Positions 9,286 through 18,694 are shown, numbered from the stretch's first letter. The stretch: 64,000 nucleotides of DNA from Bacteroidales bacterium (GCA_024709145.1 JANJXG010000010.1:1-64000), one strand, 5' to 3'. Program-made: numbers and translations. The notes: generated by a model from the letters alone, not told the origin.

Positions 9286-10338
9286 CTATGACATAAGTTT
9301 GGCAATTTTTTGAGTGCCCTGAAATTGTTCTAACAGTGTTTTAATCAAAACGGTCATCGGAATTGAAACCACTAATCCCGGTACGCCCCATAGATAGCCC
9401 CAAAACATCAACATCACCAGAATTGCTATTATGTTTATCTTGAACGACTTACCCATAAGAATTGGCTCAATAACCGAACCAAAGATAACCTGAACCATCG
9501 TGAAGCCAATCGCGAGGATAAGCACGGTGTGCGGTTGGTTGATCTCAATAAAAGCATAAATAATGGCCATAGCGGTGGAAACAATTGATCCGATCATTTG
9601 CACAAAGTTCAATGCAAATGCCAGCAAGCCCCAAAACAAAGGGAAGCTTAGTCCTGCAACCCATGCGATTAGGCTGAAACCAATCCCGGTGAAAAGACTC
9701 ATGAAAAATTTAACTTTTAAAAATCGTGCAATACTTTTTTCAATGACCATATAGGTTCTCACCGACTTGATTTTATTGCTGAATAAGGTTTCTCCCAACA
9801 TTGTTTCCAGGTTCAGCGAACCTGCCAGCAGCAAAACAAGAAAAAACAGTGTCATCAGCAATAAACTTGTTGTTTGCTGAAGAATTGTAATCGTTTCGCC
9901 AAAACTCCCCATTATCATCTCACTGATTTGTTCGCTGAAAATGATGCTTCGGATCGGGCTGTCAAAAGTCGTTGTTTTGATACCCAGTCGTTCAGCAAAT
10001 GGCGCGATGTATTGGCCAACTTTGTTGTCGAGGAGTTGATACAAGGCATCTTTTCCTTCAATAATTTCGCGACCGCTCAGCTTCATAAGATAGAAAAGCC
10101 CTGAAATGCCAATCACAACGATCAGTAAAACCAAACTGATAGCCGCTATGCGATGAATCTTTTTCCGGCTGAGCCAGCGGATGGTTGGCATGAAAAGCAA
10201 AGTAATAAAAAAGGCTAGCATTAAGGGGGCGAAAATGAATCCAAAGACCTTTAAAAGGTAGAATATCAATGGTATAACCAATATGAGCAACAGCTTGTTT
10301 GTTGTGGCTGTTTCGTTGAGTTTCATCGAAAATGACAT
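9286..10338 (-). CDS. AI-2E/PerM-family transporter
   Basis: Polytopic inner-membrane protein of 350 residues from the AI-2E exporter-like (PerM, UPF0118) family. Hydrophobic segments pair at the N-terminus (about 15-60), a soluble stretch at about 75-150 contains KVGQYIAPFAERLG, and the C-terminal half has the family's helices, including FWGLLAFALNFVQMIGS and the closing WGYLWGVPGLVVSIP. Members export small molecules or act as Na+/H+ antiporters; the substrate is not predictable here. It is the second gene of a two-gene unit with the 10349-10849 protein. Confidence 0.88.
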   Translation of the reverse strand: MSFSMKLNETATTNKLLLILVIPLIFYLLKVFGFIFAPLMLAFFITLLFMPTIRWLSRKKIHRIAAISLVLLIVVIGISGLFYLMKLSGREIIEGKDALYQLLDNKVGQYIAPFAERLGIKTTTFDSPIRSIIFSEQISEMIMGSFGETITILQQTTSLLLMTLFFLVLLLAGSLNLETMLGETLFSNKIKSVRTYMVIEKSIARFLKVKFFMSLFTGIGFSLIAWVAGLSFPLFWGLLAFALNFVQMIGSIVSTAMAIIYAFIEINQPHTVLILAIGFTMVQVIFGSVIEPILMGKSFKINIIAILVMLMFWGYLWGVPGLVVSIPMTVLIKTLLEQFQGTQKIAKLMS

Positions 10339-10348
10339 GCTAAGGTTT

Positions 10349-10849
10349 TTAATTGTGTTTGCCGCGTTCCACGATAATCAGCATAAATTTTTCTGAAAAC
10401 ATAAAAACATGTGACTTGATTGCCGGTGATGAGTTTTGCATAACAACAAACCGGAAGCGGTTTAGTTTGATTTCTTTTTCTCTGACAGCCTTTAAAAGAT
10501 CTCTTTTTTCAAATTCTAACACCCAGCTGTCAGGTGAATCAGCAACGACCTGAAAAGTAGGTTCAATGCCAAGGCTCTCAAAACTTTGTCGGTCGAAATC
10601 GCCTTTTTTCAAAAGAAATTCGATGGCCGCCTCGGGCTTATATTCCGTTTCCTGAGGCCTTTTGAAATGAAGACTCAATGAAGCATTATCCTGCTTTGGA
10701 TTGTGATCGCTGATTGTCAGAACCATCCCGCCAGCAATCTGTGTTGAAACCTGATAGGATTTTTGTTTTAAAAGATACCAACGCCTTATCTGATAGGCTA
10801 TGAACAGGATGAGTCCGAAAGTAATGACAAGAATGGTGTCCTGATTCAT
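10349..10849 (-). CDS. Membrane-anchored protein of unknown function
   Basis: 166 residues that I do not recognise. One transmembrane helix (about 5-22) is followed by basic residues (RRWYLLKQK), then a soluble domain of about 130 residues with mixed alpha/beta pattern. The orientation is probably N-out with the domain in the cytoplasm, by the positive-inside rule. It ends 10 bases before the AI-2E gene and must be co-transcribed, so it may be an accessory factor of that transporter; this is inference from position. A perfect -7 box lies upstream. Confidence 0.75.
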   Translation of the reverse strand: MNQDTILVITFGLILFIAYQIRRWYLLKQKSYQVSTQIAGGMVLTISDHNPKQDNASLSLHFKRPQETEYKPEAAIEFLLKKGDFDRQSFESLGIEPTFQVVADSPDSWVLEFEKRDLLKAVREKEIKLNRFRFVVMQNSSPAIKSHVFMFSEKFMLIIVERGKHN

Positions 10850-10880
10850 GATGAGGAGTTGCGTTTATGTAATTATTGAG

Positions 10881-10888
10881 CAAAGATA
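10881..10888 (-). promoter_or_regulatory. -7 box of the 10.8 kb two-gene unit
   Basis: TATCTTTG on the minus strand, 31 bases before the ATG at 10849, with a perfect TAnnTTTG match. No -33 TTG at standard distance. Confidence 0.5.
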
Positions 10889-11049
10889 GGCCATTGTTTG
10901 TCTGCATGACTTTGAAAGCCTAATTCTAACATTTTTTAGCAAGTAGTCTTTTTCGGCTTTTGATTTATCGGTTGCCGTAAACTGGTTAATCCAAATTTGA
11001 AATAAGAATATCATTATTTTAGCCCGAATTTCAATTAATTTACTGTTTT

Positions 11050-12792
11050 ATGTCAACATTTCTTAAATCCTTTACAATGATTTTAATGGTGCTCTTGCCA
11101 TATTATTCAGAGGCTTGCACCAATTACCTGATTACCAAAGGAGCTTCAGCTGATGGTTCAACAATGATCAGTTATGCCGCTGATTCGCATATACGCTACG
11201 GTGAGTTGTATTTTAATGCAGCCAGGGATTGGCCGGCAGGCAGCATGCTGACGATATACGATCGTGGAACAGCCAAACCGTTGGGACAAATTCCACAGGT
11301 TGCACACACCTATCAAACCATTGGCTTTATGAATGAACATCAGGTGGCTATCGGCGAAACTACTTTTGGAGGACGGGCCGAGCTCACGGATACAACCGGA
11401 ATTATGGATTATGCTTACCTGATGTTCGTTGCCCTGCAACGGTCGGCAACAGCCCGGGAAGCAATCAGGGTCATCGGCGATTTGGTCGAGCAACATGGCT
11501 ATGCCAGCTCTGGTGAGTCCTTCTCCATCGGAGATAAAAATGAAGTCTGGATCATGGAAATTATTGGAAAGGGAACGGAGTTAAAAACCGATAAGCGATC
11601 AGGTAAAACCACCAATAGCCTGAAAGGTGCTGTTTGGGTGGCTGTAAAAATTCCTGACGGTTACATCTCGGCGCATGCCAATCATGCCAGAATCATGACC
11701 TTTCCTTTGGCCAATGGCAAAAGCAGCATCACCAATAAACAATGGGATTTGCTGGATATGCCTGACCTTGAGGTGATATATGCCCATGATGTGATTAGTT
11801 TTGCCAGATCAAAAAATTATTTTCAAGGAGATGACACAACATTCAGCTTCAGCGATGTGTATGCTCCACTCGATTTTGGTGCAGCCCGATTCTGTGAGCT
11901 GAGGGTGTGGAGCATGTTTAATCATGTGAATAGCGACATGAACAACTATTGGGATTATGCCACTGGCAATGAGCTAAATAACAGGATGCCGCTCTTTATC
12001 AAACCCGACCGAAAACTTACAGTACGTGATTTAATGGGGTTTAAACGTGACTACCTTCAGGGAACGCCCCTGGATATGTCGCAGGATGCTGGTGCAGGCC
12101 CGTTTGGACTGCCTTACCGTTGGCGCCCGCTTACCTGGAAATTTGATGACAAGGAGTATTTTCATGAAAGAGTTACAGCAACACAACAAACCGGTTTTTC
12201 GTTTATCGCACAAATGCGGAGCTGGCTTCCCGATGTGGTGGGTGGCATTTTTTGGTTTGGGGTTGACGATGCCGGATCAACGGTGTACGTGCCTTTTTAC
12301 AGCAGTATCACAACCGTTCCTCAATCCTGGTCGGAGGGTTATGGCGATATCCTTACCTACAAAGAGAATGCGGCTTTTTGGGTTTTTAACAGGGTTGCCC
12401 ATTTTGCTTACCTTTTTTACAACCGTGTCATGCCAGATATTCAGAAGGTACAAGACGAGCTTGAAAGAAAGTTTACTGATTACAGTCCGGCTATAGATGC
12501 AGCTGCTTTACACCTTTATGAAAAAGACCCACAACTTGCCAGAAATTTTCTGACCGATTATTCTGCCTCAATGGGCGAGTACACCGTCAAACGTTGGAAA
12601 GAACTGAGCGAATTTCTGCTTGTTAAATACCTCGATGGCAACGTAAAAATTGAAAAAGATGGTGAATTTCTTCGCAATCCCTGGGGTTATCCTCAGTCGC
12701 CCAAGCATCCTGGCTATGAACAAACTTACAAAAGGATGGTGATTGAAGAAACAGGTGAAAAGTTCCTGGTGCCTGCGGGCAAAAAGGAATAG
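11050..12792 (+). CDS. C69-family dipeptidase (PepD-like), exported
   Basis: Ntn-hydrolase peptidase of 580 residues. A signal peptide ends just before Cys23 in EACTNYLITKG. In this family the exposed Cys is the catalytic nucleophile after cleavage, so export and activation are coupled. The segment MISYAADSH at about 39-47 and the central NEHQVAIGETTFGGR are typical of C69. The length agrees with Bacteroidota members, which are longer than the lactobacillar PepD. It would split dipeptides in the periplasm or outside, consistent with DPP IV in the same window. The gene is monocistronic and convergent with the Porin_10 gene. Confidence 0.92.
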   Translation: MSTFLKSFTMILMVLLPYYSEACTNYLITKGASADGSTMISYAADSHIRYGELYFNAARDWPAGSMLTIYDRGTAKPLGQIPQVAHTYQTIGFMNEHQVAIGETTFGGRAELTDTTGIMDYAYLMFVALQRSATAREAIRVIGDLVEQHGYASSGESFSIGDKNEVWIMEIIGKGTELKTDKRSGKTTNSLKGAVWVAVKIPDGYISAHANHARIMTFPLANGKSSITNKQWDLLDMPDLEVIYAHDVISFARSKNYFQGDDTTFSFSDVYAPLDFGAARFCELRVWSMFNHVNSDMNNYWDYATGNELNNRMPLFIKPDRKLTVRDLMGFKRDYLQGTPLDMSQDAGAGPFGLPYRWRPLTWKFDDKEYFHERVTATQQTGFSFIAQMRSWLPDVVGGIFWFGVDDAGSTVYVPFYSSITTVPQSWSEGYGDILTYKENAAFWVFNRVAHFAYLFYNRVMPDIQKVQDELERKFTDYSPAIDAAALHLYEKDPQLARNFLTDYSASMGEYTVKRWKELSEFLLVKYLDGNVKIEKDGEFLRNPWGYPQSPKHPGYEQTYKRMVIEETGEKFLVPAGKKE

Positions 12793-12818
12793 GACTGGAA
12801 AAAAACTGAACAGGCTGC

Positions 12819-14738
12819 TTATTGGTAAAAACGCCAGCTTACTCCAAAATAGAATCTGGGGTCGCGCATGGGATAATGTGGAGTTGTAAAGTAGGTGTAG
12901 TTTCCGGTCAGGCCAAACAAATTGGCATATTGAACAAATATCCGTGCTCGCTTGACTTTGAGTGCCAGGTATATATCAACGTAAGGGTAATTGCCTGTTT
13001 TTTTCTCCCGTTGAAGGTAAAATGCTTGAATCGCAGGCATGTAGGCATCAGCATAATATTCGCTGAACCAGCTGGCTTCAATTCCGGGCTGTAAGGTAGC
13101 GGCATTTTTAAACAGCTGCTGAGTAAACGCTAACCTTAACTTTGCAGAAAGAGCAGGAAGACTTATGATGGTGTCATGGTCAGAAACCTGATAATTCACA
13201 TTGGCGAGAATATCAAATTTCCCCGGGCGGAAGTGGAAATTTCCATAAATTCTTAAAACACTGATTGTTTTGTTTGTTTGGAATGGCCTTGCATGCTTGT
13301 TAAGGTAGGCATAGTTGTTGATCACATTCCAGCTTGCACCTGCCTCAAGGGTTTTTATTTTATAACCGGCATCAATCGTCAGGTAGGTTGATTTATCCAT
13401 TGCCGATTCCCACCGAAAATGATTGGAATTGTATCGCTGAAAAAACCAGGAAGGTCGCTGGTTGATCAGGCGAATGCTGAAGAAAAGGTTGCCGAGGTTC
13501 TTTTCTTCTGTTCCCAGAAACTGCCTGAGTTGTCCAAACAATTCAAAATCGCCTGAGGCACTGTTACCTCCGATAAGTTTGGCAGTGCCGTTGACATAAA
13601 ATGATTTCAGGACTGAAATGTTGATGCCGCCGAAAGGGTTTATCTGCCACAAACTCTTCGAGGTCATGCTGTCAGACTCCTTTCCGCTTAGAAGTTCCAC
13701 GCCTGCATAAAGATGAAAGGGTACATCGCGTGAGTATTTTTTATATCCAAGGCTGCTCCAAAAAAAACGGTTTCTGATCACTTCGTGGTAAGTGCTGTCG
13801 TAAGTTAAGCTTGAGTCCAACACAATGTCAAAAGGCTTGTAGAAGTCGGCCATCGGACTTTTTTCCTGATAAATATATTGATTGCGTTGGTAATCAAACT
13901 GATGTGTTATTCGTCCAAGCTGAAACCGTCGTTTTTCGGTAACACTGTCATTTTTCTGCTTATTTTCGGGCAGAAGGATAAAATACTGTTCAAAACCAAA
14001 GCCTGATTGCTTGTATTTTCCTGTAGCATCTTCCAGATTTACGCCAATAACACGCCTGTCGGTTTCCAGATTGTTTTCAAAAACAGAATCATTCACAATA
14101 CCACCATTTTCACTCACCGAAACTTTGTTGTTGAAATAGTTTGCAATTACACCGTAACGCTGGTTTTTAGTGTTGTAACGACCTGTAAAATAAACGCTTG
14201 TGTTTGAGGTGCCATTATTTTTATATGGACCTTTGGAGTCGATCAATTCAAAGTCCATTCCAATGTATAGCCTTGGAGCCAGCTGACGAGCAAAAAGGAC
14301 TTTCAGCTGTTGCTCTTTTTTTGAGCCCATCATATAGCTAATTTCTGTGAGCGCAGCAGTGGGGTCGAGGTATTTAATTTGCTTCCCGTTGCGAACGTAT
14401 CGCTCGTAGGGATGCCTGTTCATATCAAATCCTTCTAAGAAAATCGGTTTGAACTGCAGCGCCTGATGGGCCAGGCCTGCATTGCTCAAAGTTTGATAAA
14501 GCACTGTTGCATTGCTTAATGGATCAAAACGTGTGACAAAAAGTAAGTTTGTGTCAACATAATGCAGGTGACCAAGTGTCAGGCTGTCAAAGCTGCCGCT
14601 GAAATACCTTACTTGGGTAGAGTCGATTTTTACTTTTACAGGTGTTGGCACTACAATGGTGTCGGGTTGCTGCGCAAGCGAAACAGCCTGGATCAGGAAG
14701 CCAACCCATATCAAAACAACCACCAAGACTTTTTTCAT
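12819..14738 (-). CDS. Putative porin (Porin_10 family)
   Basis: Outer-membrane protein of 639 residues. The signal peptide is MKKVLVVVLIWVGF to SLAQQ. Long arrays of amphipathic beta-strands follow, and the C-terminus ends RFYFGVSWRFYQ, close to the terminal-aromatic rule for barrel insertion. The start at ATG 14738 is preferred because the in-frame TTG at 14774 lies inside the -7 box; ATG 14753 is also possible. Members are annotated as putative porins; transported solutes are unknown. Convergent with the C69 dipeptidase. Confidence 0.85.
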   Translation of the reverse strand: MKKVLVVVLIWVGFLIQAVSLAQQPDTIVVPTPVKVKIDSTQVRYFSGSFDSLTLGHLHYVDTNLLFVTRFDPLSNATVLYQTLSNAGLAHQALQFKPIFLEGFDMNRHPYERYVRNGKQIKYLDPTAALTEISYMMGSKKEQQLKVLFARQLAPRLYIGMDFELIDSKGPYKNNGTSNTSVYFTGRYNTKNQRYGVIANYFNNKVSVSENGGIVNDSVFENNLETDRRVIGVNLEDATGKYKQSGFGFEQYFILLPENKQKNDSVTEKRRFQLGRITHQFDYQRNQYIYQEKSPMADFYKPFDIVLDSSLTYDSTYHEVIRNRFFWSSLGYKKYSRDVPFHLYAGVELLSGKESDSMTSKSLWQINPFGGINISVLKSFYVNGTAKLIGGNSASGDFELFGQLRQFLGTEEKNLGNLFFSIRLINQRPSWFFQRYNSNHFRWESAMDKSTYLTIDAGYKIKTLEAGASWNVINNYAYLNKHARPFQTNKTISVLRIYGNFHFRPGKFDILANVNYQVSDHDTIISLPALSAKLRLAFTQQLFKNAATLQPGIEASWFSEYYADAYMPAIQAFYLQREKKTGNYPYVDIYLALKVKRARIFVQYANLFGLTGNYTYFTTPHYPMRDPRFYFGVSWRFYQ

Positions 14739-14771
14739 CACTTTCTCCGCCATGAACACCCTATTTTTTGG

Positions 14772-14779
14772 CAAAAGTA
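14772..14779 (-). promoter_or_regulatory. -7 box of the Porin_10 gene
   Basis: TACTTTTG on the minus strand, 33 bases before ATG 14738. Its TTG is the codon at which an over-extended reading frame would appear to start. Confidence 0.5.
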
Positions 14780-14877
14780 ATCATAACTGGCTTAGGAATC
14801 CTGAAGCAAAACTTCATTCAGTGAATTTTACTGAAGTCAATTTAGAGCCTCGGTTTTGCCGGTGTATGTAAGAAATC

Positions 14878-16404
14878 TTACCTACGTCTTCTGGTTCCGG
14901 AAATACCAAGCACGCCGAGCAATCCTCTGGTTACTTCCCTGATGATTGTGTTCGTAACAGGGCTTTTCATCACTGTTTCAAAAGTACTTTCCTCCTGCCT
15001 TTCCTTTCGTTCCGTACGACTTGAGGTTGGTTTAAAGTCTTGATCAGGAAAAGAATAAGCCTTGCGTTGGAGGATTTCATAGGCGCTTTCGCGGTCGATT
15101 TCTTCGTTGTATTTTCCAATAAGCTGACTTTTGCGAAGCAACTGCCTGGTCTCTTCTTCCGTGATGATGTCCATTCTTGACTTTGGGGCCTGCAGAAGAC
15201 AGTGAACCAGCGGTGTTGGTACTCCCTTTTCGTTGAGCATGGTAACCACTGCCTCCCCAATGCCCACTGAAGTGAGCAAGGTGTCAACCTGATAAAAGCT
15301 GGTTGTCGGGTAGTTTTCGGCTACTTGTTTGATTTCTTTTCTGTCTTTTGCAGTAAAGGCGCGCAAGGCATGCTGGATTTTGAACCCAAGCTGGCTGAGT
15401 ACTGCATCTGGTATATCACCAGGATTCTGAGTACAGAAGAAAATGCCCACACCTTTGGAGCGAATCAATTTAACGATGGCCTCAATCTGGTCGAGCAAAG
15501 CCTTGCTCGCTTCATTGAAAATCAAATGAGCTTCATCGATAAAAATCACCAGCTCAGGCTGCTCCATATCGCCTCGTTCCGGGAACTTATCATAAATCTC
15601 AGCAAGTAAGCAAAGCATAAAAGTTGAGAAGAGTTTGGGTTTGCTCTGAAGGTCGGTCAACCTCAGCAAATGAATAACACCTTTTCCCTCAGGGCTCAGT
15701 CGTAACAAATCTTCCACATCGAAGCTCTTCTCTCCAAAAAACAACTCGGCGCCTTGTTGTTCCAACTCAAGCAACTTACGCATAATGGTGCCAATGGTTG
15801 CCGTACTCACAAGTCCATAGGCTTTCTGGACTTCAGTTTTGCCATCGCTGCTGATGTGCTGCAGAACAGCTCTGAAATCTTTGATGTCAAGCAAGGGAAG
15901 ACCCTTATCGTCGCAATACTTGAATGCCAGGGCAACCATACCCTGCTGTGTTTCGTTCAGTTCCAGTATTTTGCTTAACAAAACGGGTCCGAATTCGCTG
16001 ATGGTGGCACGCAATTTCACGCCCGGCTCGTTTGAAATACTCAAAAGTTCAACGGGATAGGCCGTAGGTTTCCAGGGCGTGCCGATTTTCTGATGCCTTT
16101 CTTCTATTTTTGCGTGAGGGTTACCGGGTTGTGAAAGTCCGCTTAAATCACCTTTGATATCCATCATGAGCACCGCAACACCATTGTCTGACAAGCTTTC
16201 AGCCAATCCCTGCAAAGTTTTGGTTTTGCCGCTGCCTGTGGCTCCGGCAATTAATCCATGCCTGTTGAGCATTTTTAAAGGGGCATGAATTTGAAGACCT
16301 TGAATAGCTTCACCGTCCAAAACGGCTCCACCAAGTACGATGCCTGCCCCTTTAAGCTGGTAGCCAGCACTGATTAAATCAATAAATTGTTGTTTCTTGT
16401 TCAT
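14878..16404 (-). CDS. HerA-like ATPase (DUF853 / COG0433)
   Basis: Cytoplasmic P-loop ATPase of 508 residues in the HerA-FtsK superfamily. Walker A GATGSGKT is at 54-61, preceded by the family stretch APLKMLNRHGLIAG. Walker B with the following motif is ELVIFIDEAHLIF near 290. The sensor segment FFCTQNPGDIP follows, and the C-terminus ends in a basic RTRRRR-like tail. The usual role proposed is DNA translocation as a hexamer, but no nurA nuclease, mre11 or sir2 partner is adjacent, so a defence or repair role is not supported here. It follows the K+ channel gene by 52 bases. Confidence 0.9.
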   Translation of the reverse strand: MNKKQQFIDLISAGYQLKGAGIVLGGAVLDGEAIQGLQIHAPLKMLNRHGLIAGATGSGKTKTLQGLAESLSDNGVAVLMMDIKGDLSGLSQPGNPHAKIEERHQKIGTPWKPTAYPVELLSISNEPGVKLRATISEFGPVLLSKILELNETQQGMVALAFKYCDDKGLPLLDIKDFRAVLQHISSDGKTEVQKAYGLVSTATIGTIMRKLLELEQQGAELFFGEKSFDVEDLLRLSPEGKGVIHLLRLTDLQSKPKLFSTFMLCLLAEIYDKFPERGDMEQPELVIFIDEAHLIFNEASKALLDQIEAIVKLIRSKGVGIFFCTQNPGDIPDAVLSQLGFKIQHALRAFTAKDRKEIKQVAENYPTTSFYQVDTLLTSVGIGEAVVTMLNEKGVPTPLVHCLLQAPKSRMDIITEEETRQLLRKSQLIGKYNEEIDRESAYEILQRKAYSFPDQDFKPTSSRTERKERQEESTFETVMKSPVTNTIIREVTRGLLGVLGISGTRRRR

Positions 16405-16456
16405 GATAAATAATTAATCTACTGTATTTTAAATGTTACAATGACTCCCTTTGGGA

Positions 16457-17293
16457 TTACGAAGGTAATTGATTGCCACAATTTGAACAATACTTTGCTT
16501 TGCGTTCTGCAGGTTTATGGCCGCAAACCCCACATTCATGATTGGCATGAAAAGTTGCTTCATCATCCTGTTTTTTAGAAATTTCAGCTGTAAGAATCCC
16601 AGTGGGAACAGCAATAATGGCGTAACCTGTTAGCATTAGTATTGAGGCAATAAACTGACCCAATCCTGATTCGGGACTGATATCGCCATATCCAACAGTG
16701 GTTATGGTCACAATTGCCCAGTAAATGGATGTTGGAATGCTCGTAAAACCTGATTCGGGCCCTTCGACCAGATACATAATCGTACCAACCACAACGACAA
16801 GTAACAGCACAGCACCGAAGAAAACGAGAATCTTCTCTTTTGCATTACGCAGTGATTGGATTAAAAATACCCCGGCTTTTGTGAATCCATACAATTTCAT
16901 AATTCTGAAAACACGAATCAGTCTTAACACCCTGATAATGATTAGAAATTGGGAGCCTGCCAGAAAAATACTTAAATAGGTAGGGATTATAGAAAGTAAA
17001 TCGATGATACCATAGAAACTAAGGATGTAACTTCGTTTACGTGGGACTACCATGATTCTTACAATATATTCTGCTGTAAAGATCAGGGTAAGCAGCCATT
17101 CAATACCCAGGAGCCATAGGCGGTATGGCTGCGCCACTTTTTGCATGCTGTCGACAAATACAACCAGCACACTCAGCAATATCAAGATAAGCAGTAACTC
17201 GTCAAATCTCCGGCCTTGTTTGGTATGATGTTGGAATATAATAACATACCATTTTTCTTTCCAGGATAATTCTTTCTCTTCGGTTGTGTTCAT
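16457..17293 (-). CDS. Voltage-gated-type potassium channel with C-terminal zinc ribbon
   Basis: Ion transport family protein of 278 residues with six transmembrane segments. The S4-like helix RVLRLIRVFRIMKL at about 121-134 carries regularly spaced arginines. The pore has the K+ selectivity filter TTVGYGD at 198-204. After S6 there is a short linker and a four-cysteine ribbon, Cys254, 257, 269 and 272 (CGVCGH then CSNCG), probably binding Zn2+ in the cytoplasm. ATG 17293 is preferred; an upstream ATG at 17368 would overlap the preceding gene by 50 bases and add a non-conserved stretch. The family call is secure; the ribbon's role is unknown. Confidence 0.92.
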   Translation of the reverse strand: MNTTEEKELSWKEKWYVIIFQHHTKQGRRFDELLLILILLSVLVVFVDSMQKVAQPYRLWLLGIEWLLTLIFTAEYIVRIMVVPRKRSYILSFYGIIDLLSIIPTYLSIFLAGSQFLIIIRVLRLIRVFRIMKLYGFTKAGVFLIQSLRNAKEKILVFFGAVLLLVVVVGTIMYLVEGPESGFTSIPTSIYWAIVTITTVGYGDISPESGLGQFIASILMLTGYAIIAVPTGILTAEISKKQDDEATFHANHECGVCGHKPAERKAKYCSNCGNQLPS

Positions 17294-17318
17294 GTCTTGG
17301 TGACTAGGTAGGCCAAAA

Positions 17319-18086
17319 TTAGAAAAAAGACTGTTTGTTAACGCCTGCCCCAAAAAGTGCAAAATCATATTTTACAGGATCACCGGCATCAAATACGCTG
17401 AGGTTGGCAGTAAGCTCTTCAGCTGCTTTCCAGTCGTTTTGCTGCCTTTGAAGCAAGCCAGCAGCACGGGCAACATTTCCACTGTGTACATCAAGCGGAC
17501 AAATCAACCGGGCGGAACTGATGCCTTTCCACAACCCGAAATCGACACCTTTGCCATCATTTCGCACCATCCATCTTAAAAACATATTGATTCTTTTGGC
17601 CGCTGATCCAGAAGAAGGTCGTGCGATGTGTTTTCTGGTTCGCGGGAGATGAGGTAAGGAAAAAATGACTTGATAGAGATTTTCAATGGCGGTAAAAGCA
17701 CCTCCCTGCGAAAATCCGTTTGTAAAAACAACTTCCAAGCCTCCACAGTGGGTGTATATATGTTGCAATGCCTGAAGTAGGGTCAGACAGTCATCGCCAT
17801 TGAAAGTTCGGTGTTTATAGTTTTCGAAACGGATAAAGTCGCGGCCGTTGGCATGCATTAAAAAATCGTAAGGTTTGTTGTCCATTCGATCAATCAGCTC
17901 AAGACTTTTGCTAATTATCGTTTTACGTTGTCCCCATGATAAAAGTGATGTCAAAAAACCTGCAACTTCAATGTCTTCTTTTTTATTGAACCGATGTGGG
18001 ATGCAAATTGGATCATGGGGAATAAAACCGGGGTTGTTGTATAGCTCGTAGCTCTCCTCCAGTTTTCTTTTAAGGTCTGTCATCAT
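17319..18086 (-). CDS. TIGR02757 family protein (DUF2400)
   Basis: 255 residues, a conserved family of unknown function in Bacteroidota and some other bacteria. Recognisable parts are the beginning LEESYELYNNP, the stretch DIEVAGFLTSLLSWGQRKTI, and the later KRINMFLRWMVRND with PLDVHSGNVAR, which recall the helix-hairpin-helix DNA glycosylase fold (tentative). The next gene, the K+ channel, starts 26 bases after. A minus-strand terminator stands between this gene and korC, so expression needs read-through or a promoter I could not identify. Two tandem ATGs (18086, 18083) are possible starts. Confidence 0.85.
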   Translation of the reverse strand: MMTDLKRKLEESYELYNNPGFIPHDPICIPHRFNKKEDIEVAGFLTSLLSWGQRKTIISKSLELIDRMDNKPYDFLMHANGRDFIRFENYKHRTFNGDDCLTLLQALQHIYTHCGGLEVVFTNGFSQGGAFTAIENLYQVIFSLPHLPRTRKHIARPSSGSAAKRINMFLRWMVRNDGKGVDFGLWKGISSARLICPLDVHSGNVARAAGLLQRQQNDWKAAEELTANLSVFDAGDPVKYDFALFGAGVNKQSFF

Positions 18087-18100
18087 ACTGCAAAAGAATA

Positions 18101-18129
18101 AAAAAAAGCCATCTGCAAGGATGGCTTTT
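18101..18129 (-). terminator. Rho-independent terminator after the 2-oxoacid oxidoreductase operon
   Basis: On the minus strand a six-pair stem (GCCATC/GATGGC) with a six-base loop, extended by A-T pairs, ends in a run of seven or more T. It begins 20 bases after the stop of the gamma-subunit gene. Confidence 0.85.
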
Positions 18130-18148
18130 GTATAGGATTCATCTTTAA

Positions 18149-18694
18149 CTAGTTAAGCTTCACTACATTGTTCATGCCCATGTTCAGAGCGTCTTCATTC
18201 ATTGGAATCAGTTTGTGATAACGCTCAGGGAGCGATTTTTTTAAACCCTTAATCACATTCTCAACCTGCACTACCGGTTTCACTTTGAGGTAAGCACCAA
18301 GAACAACCATGTTGAAAATTTTAGCATTACCCATTTCCGAAGCGAGTCTCGCGCCTTCAATCTGGTAGATTATGATATCCTTACGCTCGGGATGGTGGGT
18401 AATTCCATTTGGATCATAAATCAACACGCCACCCGGTTTGACTGATTTTTCAAACTTATCCATTGACTGCTGGTTGAGGATGATGGCAGTGTCGAATACA
18501 GTGAGTACCGGTGAACTGATGCGTTCGTCGCTGACGATGACAACAACATTGGCTGTTCCACCCCTCATTTCAGGACCGTAAGAGGGCATCCAGCTCACTT
18601 CCTGATCTTGCATGATGCCGCTGTAAGCCAGGATTTTGCCCATTGAAAGCACTCCCTGTCCTCCAAAACCGGCTATGATCATTTCTTCTGTCAT
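18149..18694 (-). CDS. 2-oxoacid:ferredoxin oxidoreductase, gamma subunit
   Basis: 181-residue gamma-type subunit (domain III) of the pyruvate/2-oxoacid ferredoxin oxidoreductase superfamily. It starts MTEEMIIAGFGGQGVLSMGKIL, the typical glycine-rich beginning, and contains SWMPSYGPEMRGGTANV, which helps to position coenzyme A. It is the last of four genes (ferredoxin, alpha, beta, gamma). The four-subunit form is used by 2-oxoglutarate (Kor) and branched-chain 2-oxoacid (Vor) enzymes; sequence alone does not decide. The terminator just downstream ends the operon. Confidence 0.93.
   Translation of the reverse strand: MTEEMIIAGFGGQGVLSMGKILAYSGIMQDQEVSWMPSYGPEMRGGTANVVVIVSDERISSPVLTVFDTAIILNQQSMDKFEKSVKPGGVLIYDPNGITHHPERKDIIIYQIEGARLASEMGNAKIFNMVVLGAYLKVKPVVQVENVIKGLKKSLPERYHKLIPMNEDALNMGMNNVVKLN

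Noticed and set aside
9081-9305. 74-residue frame between speA and the AI-2E gene
   Set aside because: Overlaps both neighbours, has no family-like pattern and starts inside the 3' end of the AI-2E gene; also crossed by the speA promoter box.
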